Shown here piece after piece: positions 25,882-35,837 of a DNA stretch of 45,266 bases. Origin of the DNA: Jaenimonas drosophilae (taxonomy: Eukaryota; Euglenozoa; Kinetoplastea; Trypanosomatida; Trypanosomatidae); contig JASAON010001513.1 in assembly GCA_030849065.1 (NCBI GenBank), positions 1-45,266 of the forward strand. The letters are read 5' to 3'. Positions within the stretch are counted from its first letter, which is position 1; each line of letters begins with the position of its first letter. The notes beneath the pieces were generated by a model that made no database searches, was not told where the DNA came from, and was given only the letters and a program-made list of their open reading frames with translations. The position numbers and the translations under genes were made by a program.

Positions 25882-27999
25882 ATGCGTTTGTTGGTTGTTC
25901 TTGTGTTGCTCATGGCTGTGCGTTATCCTGTAACAGCGACGGAGCTCCATCGCGCCAAGCCCGTGTCAGTGGAAGGAGGTGCCTCACCTGTGGAGCACTT
26001 CGCCATGGAGAATCTTATTCATTCGGTGCTTCCGAACTCTCGTCAGTTTCTCGATGCGTTGCTGCTGGAGGACACAACCAATCCTGATGCAACAGCTGCC
26101 TTCAATGACATGGTTGGGGTGTCAAAACTGCTCGAAACCTCCGCGGATATGGCCGATGTGATGTACTGCGGTTACGGTTCCGCCATTCTCCCCATGGAAG
26201 AGGGTGTGGCCCAACAAACCCTCACCCAGTACATTCATGAACATGTGGTGGACTTGATGCATGGGATCATTCCCACATCACTCACGAGTGTAGAAGAAAC
26301 GCTCCTGGTGGACCCCATTCCAACGGGCCCGTCCGTCCGTCGCGTCGACCCCAACGTCATTTACCTCTTCCCCACCATGGCACAACAGATGTTCGTCTTT
26401 GGCTTCTACATCCATCACTTGTTGCCACGACCGGACATTCACGCAGCCATACGTTCAAATTCTTCCGATGATCACAACGCCATTCTTCTTTGCTTTCACT
26501 CTGCCATGGAGCAGTTTGGGCTCACTCCACAAACACTTCAGAGCTTCTCAGACACAGTGGAGAGTGTGCTGCAGCCGACGGGCATCAACATCATTGTTGG
26601 CCTCTCCGGTGCAGATGTGATTCCCCTCGTGACGTTTCTCCGAAACAACGCCGAGGCCGTTGTGTTGGTTAACTTTGATGAGCTCACTCTGCTGTACAAC
26701 GCCCTCATCAATGCCTTTGGCGGGAGCTACGATCCGGCCATGGATCGTGTGCAGTACGCCACCAACCTCCCCAACTGGCAGTTTGCTCCGTCAAGCAAAC
26801 ACTCCACGCTTCTTTCACTCTTCTTTGAAGACGTCCCTGCAGCGCTGCGTACGCCGGCAGGCCTTCGCACCTTCCTCTCCATCTTTTGGATTGACTACTT
26901 GGCATATCACTTCCCCGAAAACAACTTTACACGCCATGCACGAAAGGCGATCTACAGGAATGAAGTCTTCCACCTCGATGGCACCATTCGTTTTGGCCCA
27001 TTTCTTGATTACTGCCTCTACCCAAGCACCGATCAGCTCCGCTGCCTGGTAAACTACGGAGCAGATGGGCTGCGGATGTGGTCGCTCAGAAGTGCCTTCA
27101 TTCGTCGAACACAACCTCTTACTGGTGTGGTTGCGCCACACCTGACGGAGGATGAGAACCACCGCATCCTCCTCATCAACGACTCCAGCTACAACAATAT
27201 GTTCATGTTGTTCGTCATCCTTCAGCTTCCACTCCACATCATGGTTATGTTGGCGTTGCTGTACTTTGGCCACATTGGCTACTTTGAGCCTGATAGTGTT
27301 CTCGTCACGGCTGTGTATGTGCGAGTACATCGCCAACAGCCCGGCCCGGCCCACCTCGAGGAGATGGAGCAGGTCATGGAACAATTATCCGAGGAGGCGG
27401 CGGTTTTGATGGAGAAATATGGCTGCGTGGAAATCGAGGCCACACAACATGGATTCACAGCGGTTACGTGTCGCGCAAGAGCTGCACAACATTTTGCACT
27501 CGATCTTCAGAAGCGTTACTTGACCATTCTTGGCAAGAGATCACTGAGGTCTTTTGTGCAGTTTAGTATGGGCATACACAGTGGCTGGTGCTCTGCCTAC
27601 AACGCCTTTGACACCGGACATGTGTCCGAGATTGCTTTGGTTTCGTCTTCTGTGGCAGTCATGGCACGTTGTGTTGGGGAGGTTACTGGCCCAGGCCAGG
27701 TGATGATGACGCAGTGGACCTACGACGCATTGATGGGTGAAGGGGGTCGTGAGTTGTGTACCTTAAGCCACACGGGGAGCTACCACTTGGACGAAGAGGC
27801 TGCCGTGGTGCAGCTCTATCAGGTTGTGGGTGAGCCATGGTGCCAACAGCCGCCGCACCTCTCAAGCACCGAGGCTGTGTTAGTCGAACAGAGCTCTACT
27901 GACCCCAACCCACTATCCATGGATTTCACCGCTGATTTAAGCATCTTTTCCTACGTGTCTTCAGCAAGCGAGGTGATTTCGTGGCACTACTCTCAATGA
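25882..27999 (+). CDS. Receptor pseudo-adenylate cyclase
   Basis: 705 residues. Signal peptide ~1-20 (L-L-V-V-L-V-L-L-M-A-V). Ectodomain: G-I-I-P-T-S-L, V-D-P-I, V-I-Y-L-F-P-T-M-A-Q-Q-M-F-V, F-D-E-L-T-L-L-Y, NLPNW near 295, TPAGLRTF, FGPF near 371, and paired cysteines. Membrane span ~437-468. Cyclase-homology domain ~473-640: V-T-A-V-Y-V first strand, T-Q-H-G-F for G-D-S-F, G-I-H-S-G near 564, V-M-M-T-Q-W-T after it, and a closing G-S-Y-H-L-D strand as in its relatives. The metal aspartates and Asn/Arg pair are absent. Its segment after the G-I-H-S-G is the closest of the set to active enzymes in overall pattern, but no catalytic residue is restored. Confidence 0.9.
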   Translation: MRLLVVLVLLMAVRYPVTATELHRAKPVSVEGGASPVEHFAMENLIHSVLPNSRQFLDALLLEDTTNPDATAAFNDMVGVSKLLETSADMADVMYCGYGSAILPMEEGVAQQTLTQYIHEHVVDLMHGIIPTSLTSVEETLLVDPIPTGPSVRRVDPNVIYLFPTMAQQMFVFGFYIHHLLPRPDIHAAIRSNSSDDHNAILLCFHSAMEQFGLTPQTLQSFSDTVESVLQPTGINIIVGLSGADVIPLVTFLRNNAEAVVLVNFDELTLLYNALINAFGGSYDPAMDRVQYATNLPNWQFAPSSKHSTLLSLFFEDVPAALRTPAGLRTFLSIFWIDYLAYHFPENNFTRHARKAIYRNEVFHLDGTIRFGPFLDYCLYPSTDQLRCLVNYGADGLRMWSLRSAFIRRTQPLTGVVAPHLTEDENHRILLINDSSYNNMFMLFVILQLPLHIMVMLALLYFGHIGYFEPDSVLVTAVYVRVHRQQPGPAHLEEMEQVMEQLSEEAAVLMEKYGCVEIEATQHGFTAVTCRARAAQHFALDLQKRYLTILGKRSLRSFVQFSMGIHSGWCSAYNAFDTGHVSEIALVSSSVAVMARCVGEVTGPGQVMMTQWTYDALMGEGGRELCTLSHTGSYHLDEEAAVVQLYQVVGEPWCQQPPHLSSTEAVLVEQSSTDPNPLSMDFTADLSIFSYVSSASEVISWHYSQ

Positions 28000-29341
28000 G
28001 CTTCCTCCCTTCGGGACCTCTTTGTTCTTGATTTAGTTGGATGTCTGTTCTTTTTCTTCTTTTGTTGTTCGTTTCCTTTTTTTTTTTGGCTTGGCGTTGA
28101 TGGAGTGTTGGGGACCCCCCACGCGTGTGTTTCTCCTTCTTCTTTGTTCTTCTTTATTCTGCCGTTTTTTTGTTCTTTTGTTCTGTCATTTTCTGTGTTT
28201 TGTTCGGGTAACACCTTGGCCTGACCTTGGTACTCCGTCTTTCTTCTTCGACAGCAGCCCATCCATTTGATAGGTGCTGCACGCGTTTGTTCTCCACTTG
28301 CCCTCAGAACTTATAAGTTGATGAGTTGATGTATACAAAAACTTCAAAAAAAACATGGCAGTATACAACACAAAAGACAGCATATTTGTGCTTCATTCGC
28401 TTCTTCAGTGCGCTTCTTCTTTTTTTTTGTGCCATGACATCTGTGTGACCATCACAGCCTCTTCAGATGTACGTATTTGTGTTTGGTTTGTTGTTGCTGT
28501 ACTGCCGCGTTAGTTACCTTTTCAAAACAAAAACGTAAAATGATATATTCTCTCCATCACGATGTGGGAGAATGACCTTGATTCAGGGATGAACGGAAGC
28601 ACGAACATGATTTGATCAACAGGAGCCTGCTTAACTGGCCATGGGCCACAAAGAAGCTAAAATTCGGTAATTAATAACGTATGACGAAGATGCGTATGCG
28701 TGTGGGCAGAGTGTGTTTTTCTTCCTTTTCTGTTCTTGTTTTTTTTGCTCATTTTTGTTGCCTCACCGCGTGTTTTTTTGAAAGATCTCAATAATGGCAT
28801 TTCAGAGAAATGATGATGATGGTGCTGGAAGTTGATCCTCGTGACGCATCCCTTTCATTTTTTGTCAATCTCTGCGGCTGTTTGCTGTGCGCATTTGCGC
28901 GCAGGTGGATTTCTCTAAAACTGAGGTGTGGAGCTCACTTGTTGTGCTTTGTTTCTTTGCCGAGCATCCTCTGACCGAGCACAATGGAGTGGAATATAAG
29001 TTTTCCTTCTTTTTTCTTTTTTTCTTTCTTCCTTTTTTCCTTTTGATTTTATATTGTCCTCTCCTACCTTCTCCTTCTCCTGAGGTTACCGACGAAGGCT
29101 AAATCTCAACGTGCTGCAACAGAGATAGTGTTGTTGCGATTCAGACCATTTGACCCTCTTCGTCTACTCATTTACGCTCCCAAACGCACTCAATTTATTG
29201 CATTCAAAGATGTCTGCTGTGGGTTGTAAAAATCTGATGTCTTGCATTATTTCTCCCTCATCCTCCCTCTCCTCTCATGTGCACCAAATTTTCGTAGTTG
29301 TTTTTTATATCTTAATTTCTTTTAGCACACAAGTCTAGTCA
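28000..29341. other. Intergenic/UTR region, no gene seen
   Basis: About 1.3 kb, among the most T-rich spacers (28070-28090, 28420-28430, 29005-29050). The part 28300-28700 is more A-rich and contains two GTATAC sites flanking an A-rich stretch. No supported frame. Confidence 0.6.
29324..29325 (+). promoter_or_regulatory. Probable trans-splice acceptor AG
   Basis: TTTCTTTTAG context; the ATG follows after 16 nt (29342). Another AG at 29337 would leave almost no leader. Confidence 0.65.
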
Positions 29342-31543
29342 ATGCGGCTGAAGACATCGTCGTCGCTGCTATTGATGCTTGTGCTTGCTACGCTCAGCTC
29401 CGTGATGGCATCTGCCACGGACCATTTGGTTCGTCACAACCTTAGGACTCCACGTGCCTCCGACAACCACACGGTAGGTGGGTCACCCCTGCGGTCGCTC
29501 ATCAACATCAATGATGTGCTCAACAGCATCACGGTGGAATTCATCGACTCTGTTGTTCTCCGCGATGTCAGTGCTCCAGACACCTTTCACTGTTTGGAGG
29601 ATGAGATCGCGGTGGGCCTCTACGCCAACTCCACCACCAATAACATCCTGTATAGCATGACGGTGCTGAATGTGACGGTGAGCGACGCTCAGGATGTCCT
29701 TCACAACTATATCAAACACAATGAGATGAATGTGCTTCAGGGTATTGTTCCATCTTCTGTCTTGGACCTGAACGGCTTTCTTCTCATTGACCCTATATAC
29801 CCTTATAATCGGGTCCGCTGGGAGGACCCAAACGTGATATACTTCTATCCAACGCTGGAGCAGCAGTTTTATGTCTTTGCAAACTACTTTGCCTCATCGA
29901 GCAGCGCCTCCGGCGCAACGCCGCAGGACATTTATGCCGTTATCAACGCAGAAACCCCCAAAGAAAATGTGCTTGTGGCAGCTGCACTCGAACGAGCCAT
30001 GAGTAACTTTGGTTTGTCCTTTGACTATCAACTGACGGCCGCGAGCGTGGTTGATTTTCTGAAGCCAGACTGCGTAAACATAGTTGTTGGTATCACAAGC
30101 GCTGATATCCTGCCTTTACAGACCTTCTTGAAGGACAATCTGCGTGCCATCGTCGTGGTGACCTTTGATGATCTCACCATTCAATACACCGAGGTGCGTG
30201 CGCTAGGCATTAAGGACTTCGACGTAATGGAGCGGATTCTCTTCGCCACAAACCTTCCACTCTGGACGCATCGAGCCACAACCTACGAGGTGGCCATGAT
30301 TGTCTTTTTTGAGCACTTTAGGCGCCCCTACCACACCCCAGCCGCTGTACGTGCCTACTTCTCCATGCTGATGCTAGATCAGCTCACCAGCCACACCCGC
30401 ACCACCTCATCAATTCGCAAAGCCATCTACGACAATACTGAGATGGCCGTGGACTCCACCACCATGGGTGACTTCACCGACGTCTGCCCCTTCCCCACGC
30501 AACAACCTTTGTCATGTCTCGTTAACTTTGGCGCGCAGAACATTCGGATCTGGACCTACGGCGGCGTTCATCGCATCGACTCCGTTCCTCTCTTTGGGCC
30601 CACCACACCACCCGTTTCCTTCTTTACTCAGTCAGACGACCTGCGGATGCTCGCGACGGAGCCCCGCCTTGCTATTGTTAGTGTGATATCGGGCATAATC
30701 TGGGCCATGGTGATCTTCCTCATTGTGTTGGCCTACCTCTGTGCGATGGGCTACTTGGATGATGTGCATGCCGTGGTGAGCATTCTTCATGTTTCGGTGG
30801 AACACGTCAACCAGGGCAACGGCGTTTCTATTTTCCGTATTCAAGAGGTGCTGCAACGCTACGCAGATGTGGTGGACTCACTGGTGGAGAAGCATCATGC
30901 CATGCAGGTTGGCAGTCATCCCAAAAACTTTGTGCTCGCGGCGCGCAAGGCGGATGACGCCTTGGCCCTCGCACGTGATCTCATCGCAACGGTGAATCAG
31001 CTCCAGCCACAACTTCCCATGGGTGCCACGGTTGGGCTGCGTATTGGCATCCACACCGACTGCTGCTCCTGTGCCCAGGCACTGGATGAGACGAATCTTG
31101 ACGGGCTCGCCATTGCTGCTGCCCCGCTGACGATGTTGGCCCAGTGTGTGGGTGAACTTTGCTCCACTAATGAGATACTTCTGACTGGATGGACCTACGC
31201 CCAACTTGGTGAGAATCCCATTAGCCAAACGTGCAAGCTACATAGCCGAAACACCCTCGACGATGAGACTGTGGTGATTGAGGTGTATCGCTACTCACCG
31301 CAGGTGAACGAGGCGATGGAGCGCTTGTTGCGTGAGGAGTTTTCGCTGCTATCTCTGACTTCTGTGGAGGAGTCGAAGCGCCTCGCCAGCATGGCTACGG
31401 TGAGGCCACCAACCACGGATGAGACCCACATTATGGAGTCCTCGCACAACGTCAGCAACCGACTCAACGCCCTGGGGATGATTTTGATGGCCGATGAAAG
31501 CTCAGACGAGATGTCAAGCCGCCTTATTCACTACGATTTATAG
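29342..31543 (+). CDS. Receptor pseudo-adenylate cyclase, paired paralogue A
   Basis: 733 residues. Signal peptide ~1-25 (S-S-L-L-L-M-L-V-L-A-T-L). Near-sister of the next gene: both share L-R-D-x-S-A-P-D-T-F near the N-terminus. Ectodomain: G-I-V-P-S-S, I-D-P-I, V-I-Y-F-Y-P-T-L-E-Q-Q-F-Y-V, F-D-D-L-T-I-Q-Y, NLPLW near 303, TPAAVRAY, and M-G-D-F where other members have F-G-P-F, followed by the two cysteines. Membrane span ~443-473. Cyclase-homology domain ~478-650: V-S-I-L-H-V, H-P-K-N-F for G-D-S-F, G-I-H-T near 568, T-M-L-A-Q at the N-x-x-x-R position. Metal aspartates are absent. A polar ~70-residue tail ends in S-S-R-L-I, shared with the next gene. Confidence 0.9.
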   Translation: MRLKTSSSLLLMLVLATLSSVMASATDHLVRHNLRTPRASDNHTVGGSPLRSLININDVLNSITVEFIDSVVLRDVSAPDTFHCLEDEIAVGLYANSTTNNILYSMTVLNVTVSDAQDVLHNYIKHNEMNVLQGIVPSSVLDLNGFLLIDPIYPYNRVRWEDPNVIYFYPTLEQQFYVFANYFASSSSASGATPQDIYAVINAETPKENVLVAAALERAMSNFGLSFDYQLTAASVVDFLKPDCVNIVVGITSADILPLQTFLKDNLRAIVVVTFDDLTIQYTEVRALGIKDFDVMERILFATNLPLWTHRATTYEVAMIVFFEHFRRPYHTPAAVRAYFSMLMLDQLTSHTRTTSSIRKAIYDNTEMAVDSTTMGDFTDVCPFPTQQPLSCLVNFGAQNIRIWTYGGVHRIDSVPLFGPTTPPVSFFTQSDDLRMLATEPRLAIVSVISGIIWAMVIFLIVLAYLCAMGYLDDVHAVVSILHVSVEHVNQGNGVSIFRIQEVLQRYADVVDSLVEKHHAMQVGSHPKNFVLAARKADDALALARDLIATVNQLQPQLPMGATVGLRIGIHTDCCSCAQALDETNLDGLAIAAAPLTMLAQCVGELCSTNEILLTGWTYAQLGENPISQTCKLHSRNTLDDETVVIEVYRYSPQVNEAMERLLREEFSLLSLTSVEESKRLASMATVRPPTTDETHIMESSHNVSNRLNALGMILMADESSDEMSSRLIHYDL
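31025..31302 (+). repeat. High-identity block shared with 34414-34691, copy 1
   Basis: 278 bp in the cyclase-homology domain, ungapped against 34414-34691 and visibly more similar than the flanking coding sequence; runs of about 30 bases are identical. Confidence 0.7.
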
Positions 31544-32527
31544 CGTAAAGCGCTTTTGTTGCTGATTTCAACTTCGGTTTTTTTTTTTCATTCCAAGGTA
31601 ACTCTCCCGTTCCTTGGTGGGCTTTCTACTTTTTTTCCCTAGCTTTCAATCTAGTGACTTTGCGGTAGCTCCAGATGCTTGTCTTGGACGGCACTGGGCG
31701 TGTTCAGTGAACGTTTTTTTTTTGGCCTCGCCACAGTTTCTTCTACTTCATGACTTTTACATCCAGTGCCAGTGCTATTCAGATACGTGTTCCTCAGCAG
31801 ATATTCTTTCTGCATCTTCTTTCTTTGCTCTCAGTTGCGTTCACACGTTGTCCTTGGCAGCCGAGGAGTTGATGAGTAACGAAAAAAAAACAGTTTTTGG
31901 ATGCTTTTGTTGTTATTGTTCCTTCGGTAATTCTCTTCATAGACGGGACTAGTGATACCGATCGGCACAGATGAGCTCCATCTCATCCTCTTGTCATAGG
32001 AATAATGAAAAGCGGATATGCTGTTGCTGGTGGGAGTCTTCGCTTATTGGAGTGTGCTTATATATGTGTGTGTGTATGTCGAATGGGAGAAGAGGACACA
32101 TCATCGCGAAGTACGTTCAATTCTGATACATAACTAATCAGCTGACTACGCGACAACGTAGAACCGTACAATGTGTTCTTCCATCAACATGCTTTGTGCC
32201 TATACAATCGCAACAAGATTCTCAGACACACACTCACGTTCGCACTCACACGAACTATCCACCGAGCAGTACTCGTTGTCTTACGAAATTTCTTATTTTC
32301 TTCCGTACATTTGGTGCTCCAAACCTCCTTACTGCTCCACAGAGATGAATCCGAAACGATATAGAACAGCCCCCTTCAGGTGACGTAGATCGCAACATTC
32401 TTCCCCTCTCTTCCACTCTCAGTTCATCTACTCACTTTATCACATCATCTATCTATCTCACTGTGTGCATGTGTTCCCTTTCTTTTCTTTTCTTTTTCTT
32501 CACGTGCAGCAATTGATGCGTTCCCCC

Positions 32528-32553
32528 CTCTCTCTCGCTCTCTCGCTCTCTCT
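32528..32553. repeat. CT-rich microsatellite
   Basis: CTCTCTCTCG-type units, imperfect. Confidence 0.8.
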
Positions 32554-32693
32554 TAATTGAGTGCGATAACTGTGACTATGCTTTGGTTCTTCTCGCGTAC
32601 ATGGTGGTCTACCCTCCCATTATGCCCGACCTCTTCTTCATCCTATACCCCTTTTGCTTTCGCCCTCGTGTTGTTGTTTCTCGTATGCTTGAA

Positions 32694-32695
32694 AG
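32694..32695 (+). promoter_or_regulatory. Probable trans-splice acceptor AG
   Basis: AG after the pyrimidine tract 32605-32690. The first ATG is 32713 (17-nt leader). AG 32711-32712 abuts the ATG and is a less likely alternative. Confidence 0.5.
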
Positions 32696-32712
32696 TATCT
32701 CCGCACCCTCAG

Positions 32713-34926
32713 ATGCTCACCACTTGCCGATGGGTGCTGTTGACCGTGGCTGTGATTTTGGTGTTGGGCGTGGCCGATGTGACTTCAGCCGTCCATTCGC
32801 CACTGCTGCAATCGTTGGTGATGCTGCCCACGAAGGGTCCCGCTCAACGAGGTCCCGCCAAGTCGCTCGTTAACATTGAAGACGTCATTGACAGCATCAC
32901 AGTTCAGTACATCGATGCACTGGTGCTTCGAGACCTCAGTGCCCCAGACACCTTCAATTGCTTGAGTGATGAGCTTGCCGTGGGAGAATACGCCAGCTCA
33001 AGCAATAACAATCTTCTCTACAGCATGAGCATCATCAACGTCACAGAGTACAACGCGCAGGATGAAGTAGATGCCTTTGCTCAGAAGCAAGAAGTGAACG
33101 TGCTGCAGGGAATTGCTCCATCAAGTCTCACGAGCATTGACGGTTATCTCCTCGTCGATCCAGTCTGCCCATTCCCCCGAGTCCACTGGGCCAACCCAAA
33201 CGTGGTGTATTTCTTCCCCATCTTGGAACAAGAGTTGTACGTCTTTGCCAAGTACCTGAGCTCTGGCAAGAGCGGCAGTAACAGCGGTAACGGTGCCGCC
33301 ACACTTCCATCGAGTATACACGCCATCATCAACACCGAAACACCAGCCTCCAATGAGGAGGTCCTTACCTCTCTGACCCGATGTATGCACAACTTCAGCC
33401 TAGACTTCCAAGCCGTCCTCACCAACACAAGTGTGGTGGACTTTCTAAGCCCTGACAGCACCAACATCGTTGTTGGCCTACGCAGCAACGATATCAGTGG
33501 CTTGCAATCTTTCCTTGCTGCCAACCCCATGGCGGTGGTGGTTGTTCTCTTTGACGACCTCACCATTCAGTACAACGTCATTGGTTCTACCTTTGCCAAC
33601 TCCGACCCCACCATCACCAGCCGGATCCTCTTCACAACGAACCTACCCCTCTGGACGCACAACTACGCCACCTACGACGTGGCCATGGTCGTCTTCTTTC
33701 AAAACTTTGGACCGCAGTATCACACACCAGCCACCCTGCGGGCCTACTTCTCCATGCTCCTGCTCGACCAGCTCACCTCCCAGGCCCGCACCACCAACTC
33801 TCTCCGCACCAACCTCTACGAAGGGAGCCAGATGGGGGTGGACTCCACCATCATGGGTGACTTCACCGACATTTGCCCCTTCCCCACCACGAAGCCTCTC
33901 TCCTGCCTCGTTAACTTTGGTGCACAGAACCTCTACGTCTGGTCCTACGCCAACGTCATCAACACCCGCAGCAGCGCGCTCTATGGACCCATCACCCCTC
34001 CCGTGTCCTTCTTCACTCAGACCGAAGACCTGCGTGAGCTCACAGCACAATCGCGCTTCACCATTGTTGGCGTGATGTCGGGCATCATCATGGGTTCTTT
34101 CGTTCTCCTGTTGATTTTGGCCACACTTTGTGCTGGGGGCTACCTGGACGACGTGCAGGCCGTCTTGACGGTCCTTCATGTTACCGTGGATCACACGGAC
34201 AGCGACAACGCGGCATCCATTTTTCGTGTTCAAGAGGTACTGAAGTGCTACTCTTCCGTGGTGGATGCCATCGTGGAGAAGCATCAGGCAATGCAGATGG
34301 ACAGCAGCCCCAACAGTTTTGTCTTGGCAACGAGGAAACCGCGTGAGGGGTTAGCTCTCGCGCGTGATCTCATCGCAACGGTACAACAGCTCCACCCACA
34401 GCTTCCCGTTGGCGCCACGGTTGGGCTGCGTATTGGCATCCACACCAACATCTGCTCCTGTGCCCAAGCACTGGATGAGAACGATCTTGACGGGCTCGCC
34501 ATTGCTGCTGCCCCACTGACGATGTTGGCCCAGTGTGTGAGTGAACTCTGCTCCGCCAATGAGATACTTCTGACTGGGTGGACCTACGCCCAACTTGGTG
34601 AGAACCCCCTCAGCCGAACGTGCCGACTTCATAGCCGGAACCTCCTCGACGGCGAGTCTGTGGTGATTGATGTGTACCGTTACTCACCGCATATGTCAGT
34701 TGCTGTGGAGCGTGTGCTTCGTGAGGATTTTTCGTTGATGTCCCTCGGCAGTGAAATGGCACGCCAGAAGAAGCTCTCCGATGTGATGCCGATGGATGAC
34801 CCTCGCATGATGGAGTCCACCCTCAACCGCAGCGACCGCCTCAACACCCTCGGCATGAACCTGCTCGCTGGTGGAGATCAAAGCACCGATGACATGTCAA
34901 GCCGTCTTATAAACTATGACATTTGA
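32713..34926 (+). CDS. Receptor pseudo-adenylate cyclase, paired paralogue B
   Basis: 737 residues from 32713. The frame is open upstream to an ATG at 32578, but that lies before the acceptor and the extension is a Ser/Pro/Phe-rich translation of the pyrimidine tract. From 32713 the protein starts with a good signal peptide (W-V-L-L-T-V-A-V-I-L-V-L-G-V-A) and matches its sister's length (733). Ectodomain: G-I-A-P-S-S-L, V-D-P-V, V-V-Y-F-F-P-I-L-E-Q-E-L-Y-V, F-D-D-L-T-I-Q-Y, NLPLW near 310, TPATLRAY, M-G-D-F near 381, paired cysteines. Membrane span ~448-478. Cyclase-homology domain ~483-655: L-T-V-L-H-V, S-P-N-S-F for G-D-S-F, G-I-H-T near 575, T-M-L-A-Q. Metal aspartates and Asn/Arg pair absent. 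A Gly/Ser-rich loop after E-L-Y-V distinguishes it from its sister. Confidence 0.9.
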   Translation: MLTTCRWVLLTVAVILVLGVADVTSAVHSPLLQSLVMLPTKGPAQRGPAKSLVNIEDVIDSITVQYIDALVLRDLSAPDTFNCLSDELAVGEYASSSNNNLLYSMSIINVTEYNAQDEVDAFAQKQEVNVLQGIAPSSLTSIDGYLLVDPVCPFPRVHWANPNVVYFFPILEQELYVFAKYLSSGKSGSNSGNGAATLPSSIHAIINTETPASNEEVLTSLTRCMHNFSLDFQAVLTNTSVVDFLSPDSTNIVVGLRSNDISGLQSFLAANPMAVVVVLFDDLTIQYNVIGSTFANSDPTITSRILFTTNLPLWTHNYATYDVAMVVFFQNFGPQYHTPATLRAYFSMLLLDQLTSQARTTNSLRTNLYEGSQMGVDSTIMGDFTDICPFPTTKPLSCLVNFGAQNLYVWSYANVINTRSSALYGPITPPVSFFTQTEDLRELTAQSRFTIVGVMSGIIMGSFVLLLILATLCAGGYLDDVQAVLTVLHVTVDHTDSDNAASIFRVQEVLKCYSSVVDAIVEKHQAMQMDSSPNSFVLATRKPREGLALARDLIATVQQLHPQLPVGATVGLRIGIHTNICSCAQALDENDLDGLAIAAAPLTMLAQCVSELCSANEILLTGWTYAQLGENPLSRTCRLHSRNLLDGESVVIDVYRYSPHMSVAVERVLREDFSLMSLGSEMARQKKLSDVMPMDDPRMMESTLNRSDRLNTLGMNLLAGGDQSTDDMSSRLINYDI
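34414..34691 (+). repeat. High-identity block shared with 31025-31302, copy 2
   Basis: Ungapped counterpart of 31025-31302, at a constant offset of 3389 bases. Confidence 0.7.
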
Positions 34927-35837
34927 GTAGTTACCCCAACTTGCTCTGTCTTTTCTTCTTTTAATTTCTTTTTTTTTGTTTGTTTGATGATGCTCTGCAT
35001 CTCGGGTTCGGTACACTTGCGCCTGAAGCCTGCTTGAACCTATTGTTATGTTGTCCCTGCTTTTTTTTTTCGGCCAACAATATCAACATCTTCATGTTTG
35101 ACCGCATTACCTGGGGCATACATTATGCGGTGGACATGTGAACCGCGGCATGTTCGCATGTCATTTGCTGGCCCCGCTTTTTTTGTTACGCTTGACATAA
35201 TTGATAATGATCCGCTTCACGTACCTGTTTCTCACTAATTTTAGCAGTATGTGATAGGTGAAGTGTGGGATCGATGTATGTCTTCTTCATACGTTTCATT
35301 GTCGTAGAACAGTGCGTAGAACGATATCTGACGCCTTTTTGCTCATCTCCTTCTCTCTCTCTCTCCTTGATTATGTTTTGTGGCTGTTGTGGTTGTTGTT
35401 ATGCTGTCACTAATAGTGTATTCGTGATTCCACCTGAGATAAGCTCTCCGCAACGCGGGTGGCTGGTGCCATTCAGCGGATGTATTACCGTTGCGCGAAC
35501 GAGTGCTTTAAGTGGAACAGAACTGGAATGTATTGAAGGCTGTAGAGGTTGGCTGGTTTGGCTCACGTTTACAGCCAACATAGCTCTTTTTTTCTATGCA
35601 TATCTAGTGACATGTGGTGCACTTGCTACTTGTAAGTGTATGTGGGCCACACCCAATCATCTCTCACTTTCCTCCTCCTCTCTCTCTTCATCTACCAGTA
35701 CTGTTGTGATTGCCTTGTGAGCGGCATAAGACAGAGTTCACTTTCTGTCTCATTGTTTTGATTGTTTCCTTCTTTTTCTGAGGAGGCGTTCTTACTCTCA
35801 TCATTTCCACATACACAGACTATTTTAGGTGAACGCC
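34927..35837. other. Intergenic/UTR region, no gene seen
   Basis: About 0.9 kb. T-rich at the start (34965-34985), CT microsatellite at 35351-35367, pyrimidine-rich run 35762-35800 before the next acceptor. No supported frame. Confidence 0.6.
35827..35828 (+). promoter_or_regulatory. Probable trans-splice acceptor AG
   Basis: TATTTTAG context; the ATG at 35838 follows after only 9 nt. Confidence 0.6.

Larger units (their letters stand above)
31544..32712. other. Intergenic/UTR region with pyrimidine microsatellites
   Basis: About 1.17 kb. It has T runs (31579-31589, 31711-31721), a TTTTC-type tract (32476-32501), a CT/CTCG-rich microsatellite (32528-32553) and a strong pyrimidine tract (32605-32690) before the next gene. 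No supported frame apart from the upstream extension of the next gene, which is judged non-coding. Confidence 0.55.

Noticed and set aside
32578..32712. Longer N-terminus for the 32713 receptor
   Set aside because: It lies upstream of the acceptor, encodes Ser/Pro/Phe from a pyrimidine tract, and would place the signal peptide internally.
33643..34284. 213-codon minus-strand frame
   Set aside because: Antisense to a conserved receptor gene, no independent support.
35265..35720. 151-codon plus-strand frame
   Set aside because: It begins at a non-ATG codon, is composed of microsatellite-rich sequence, and has no similarity to anything recognised.
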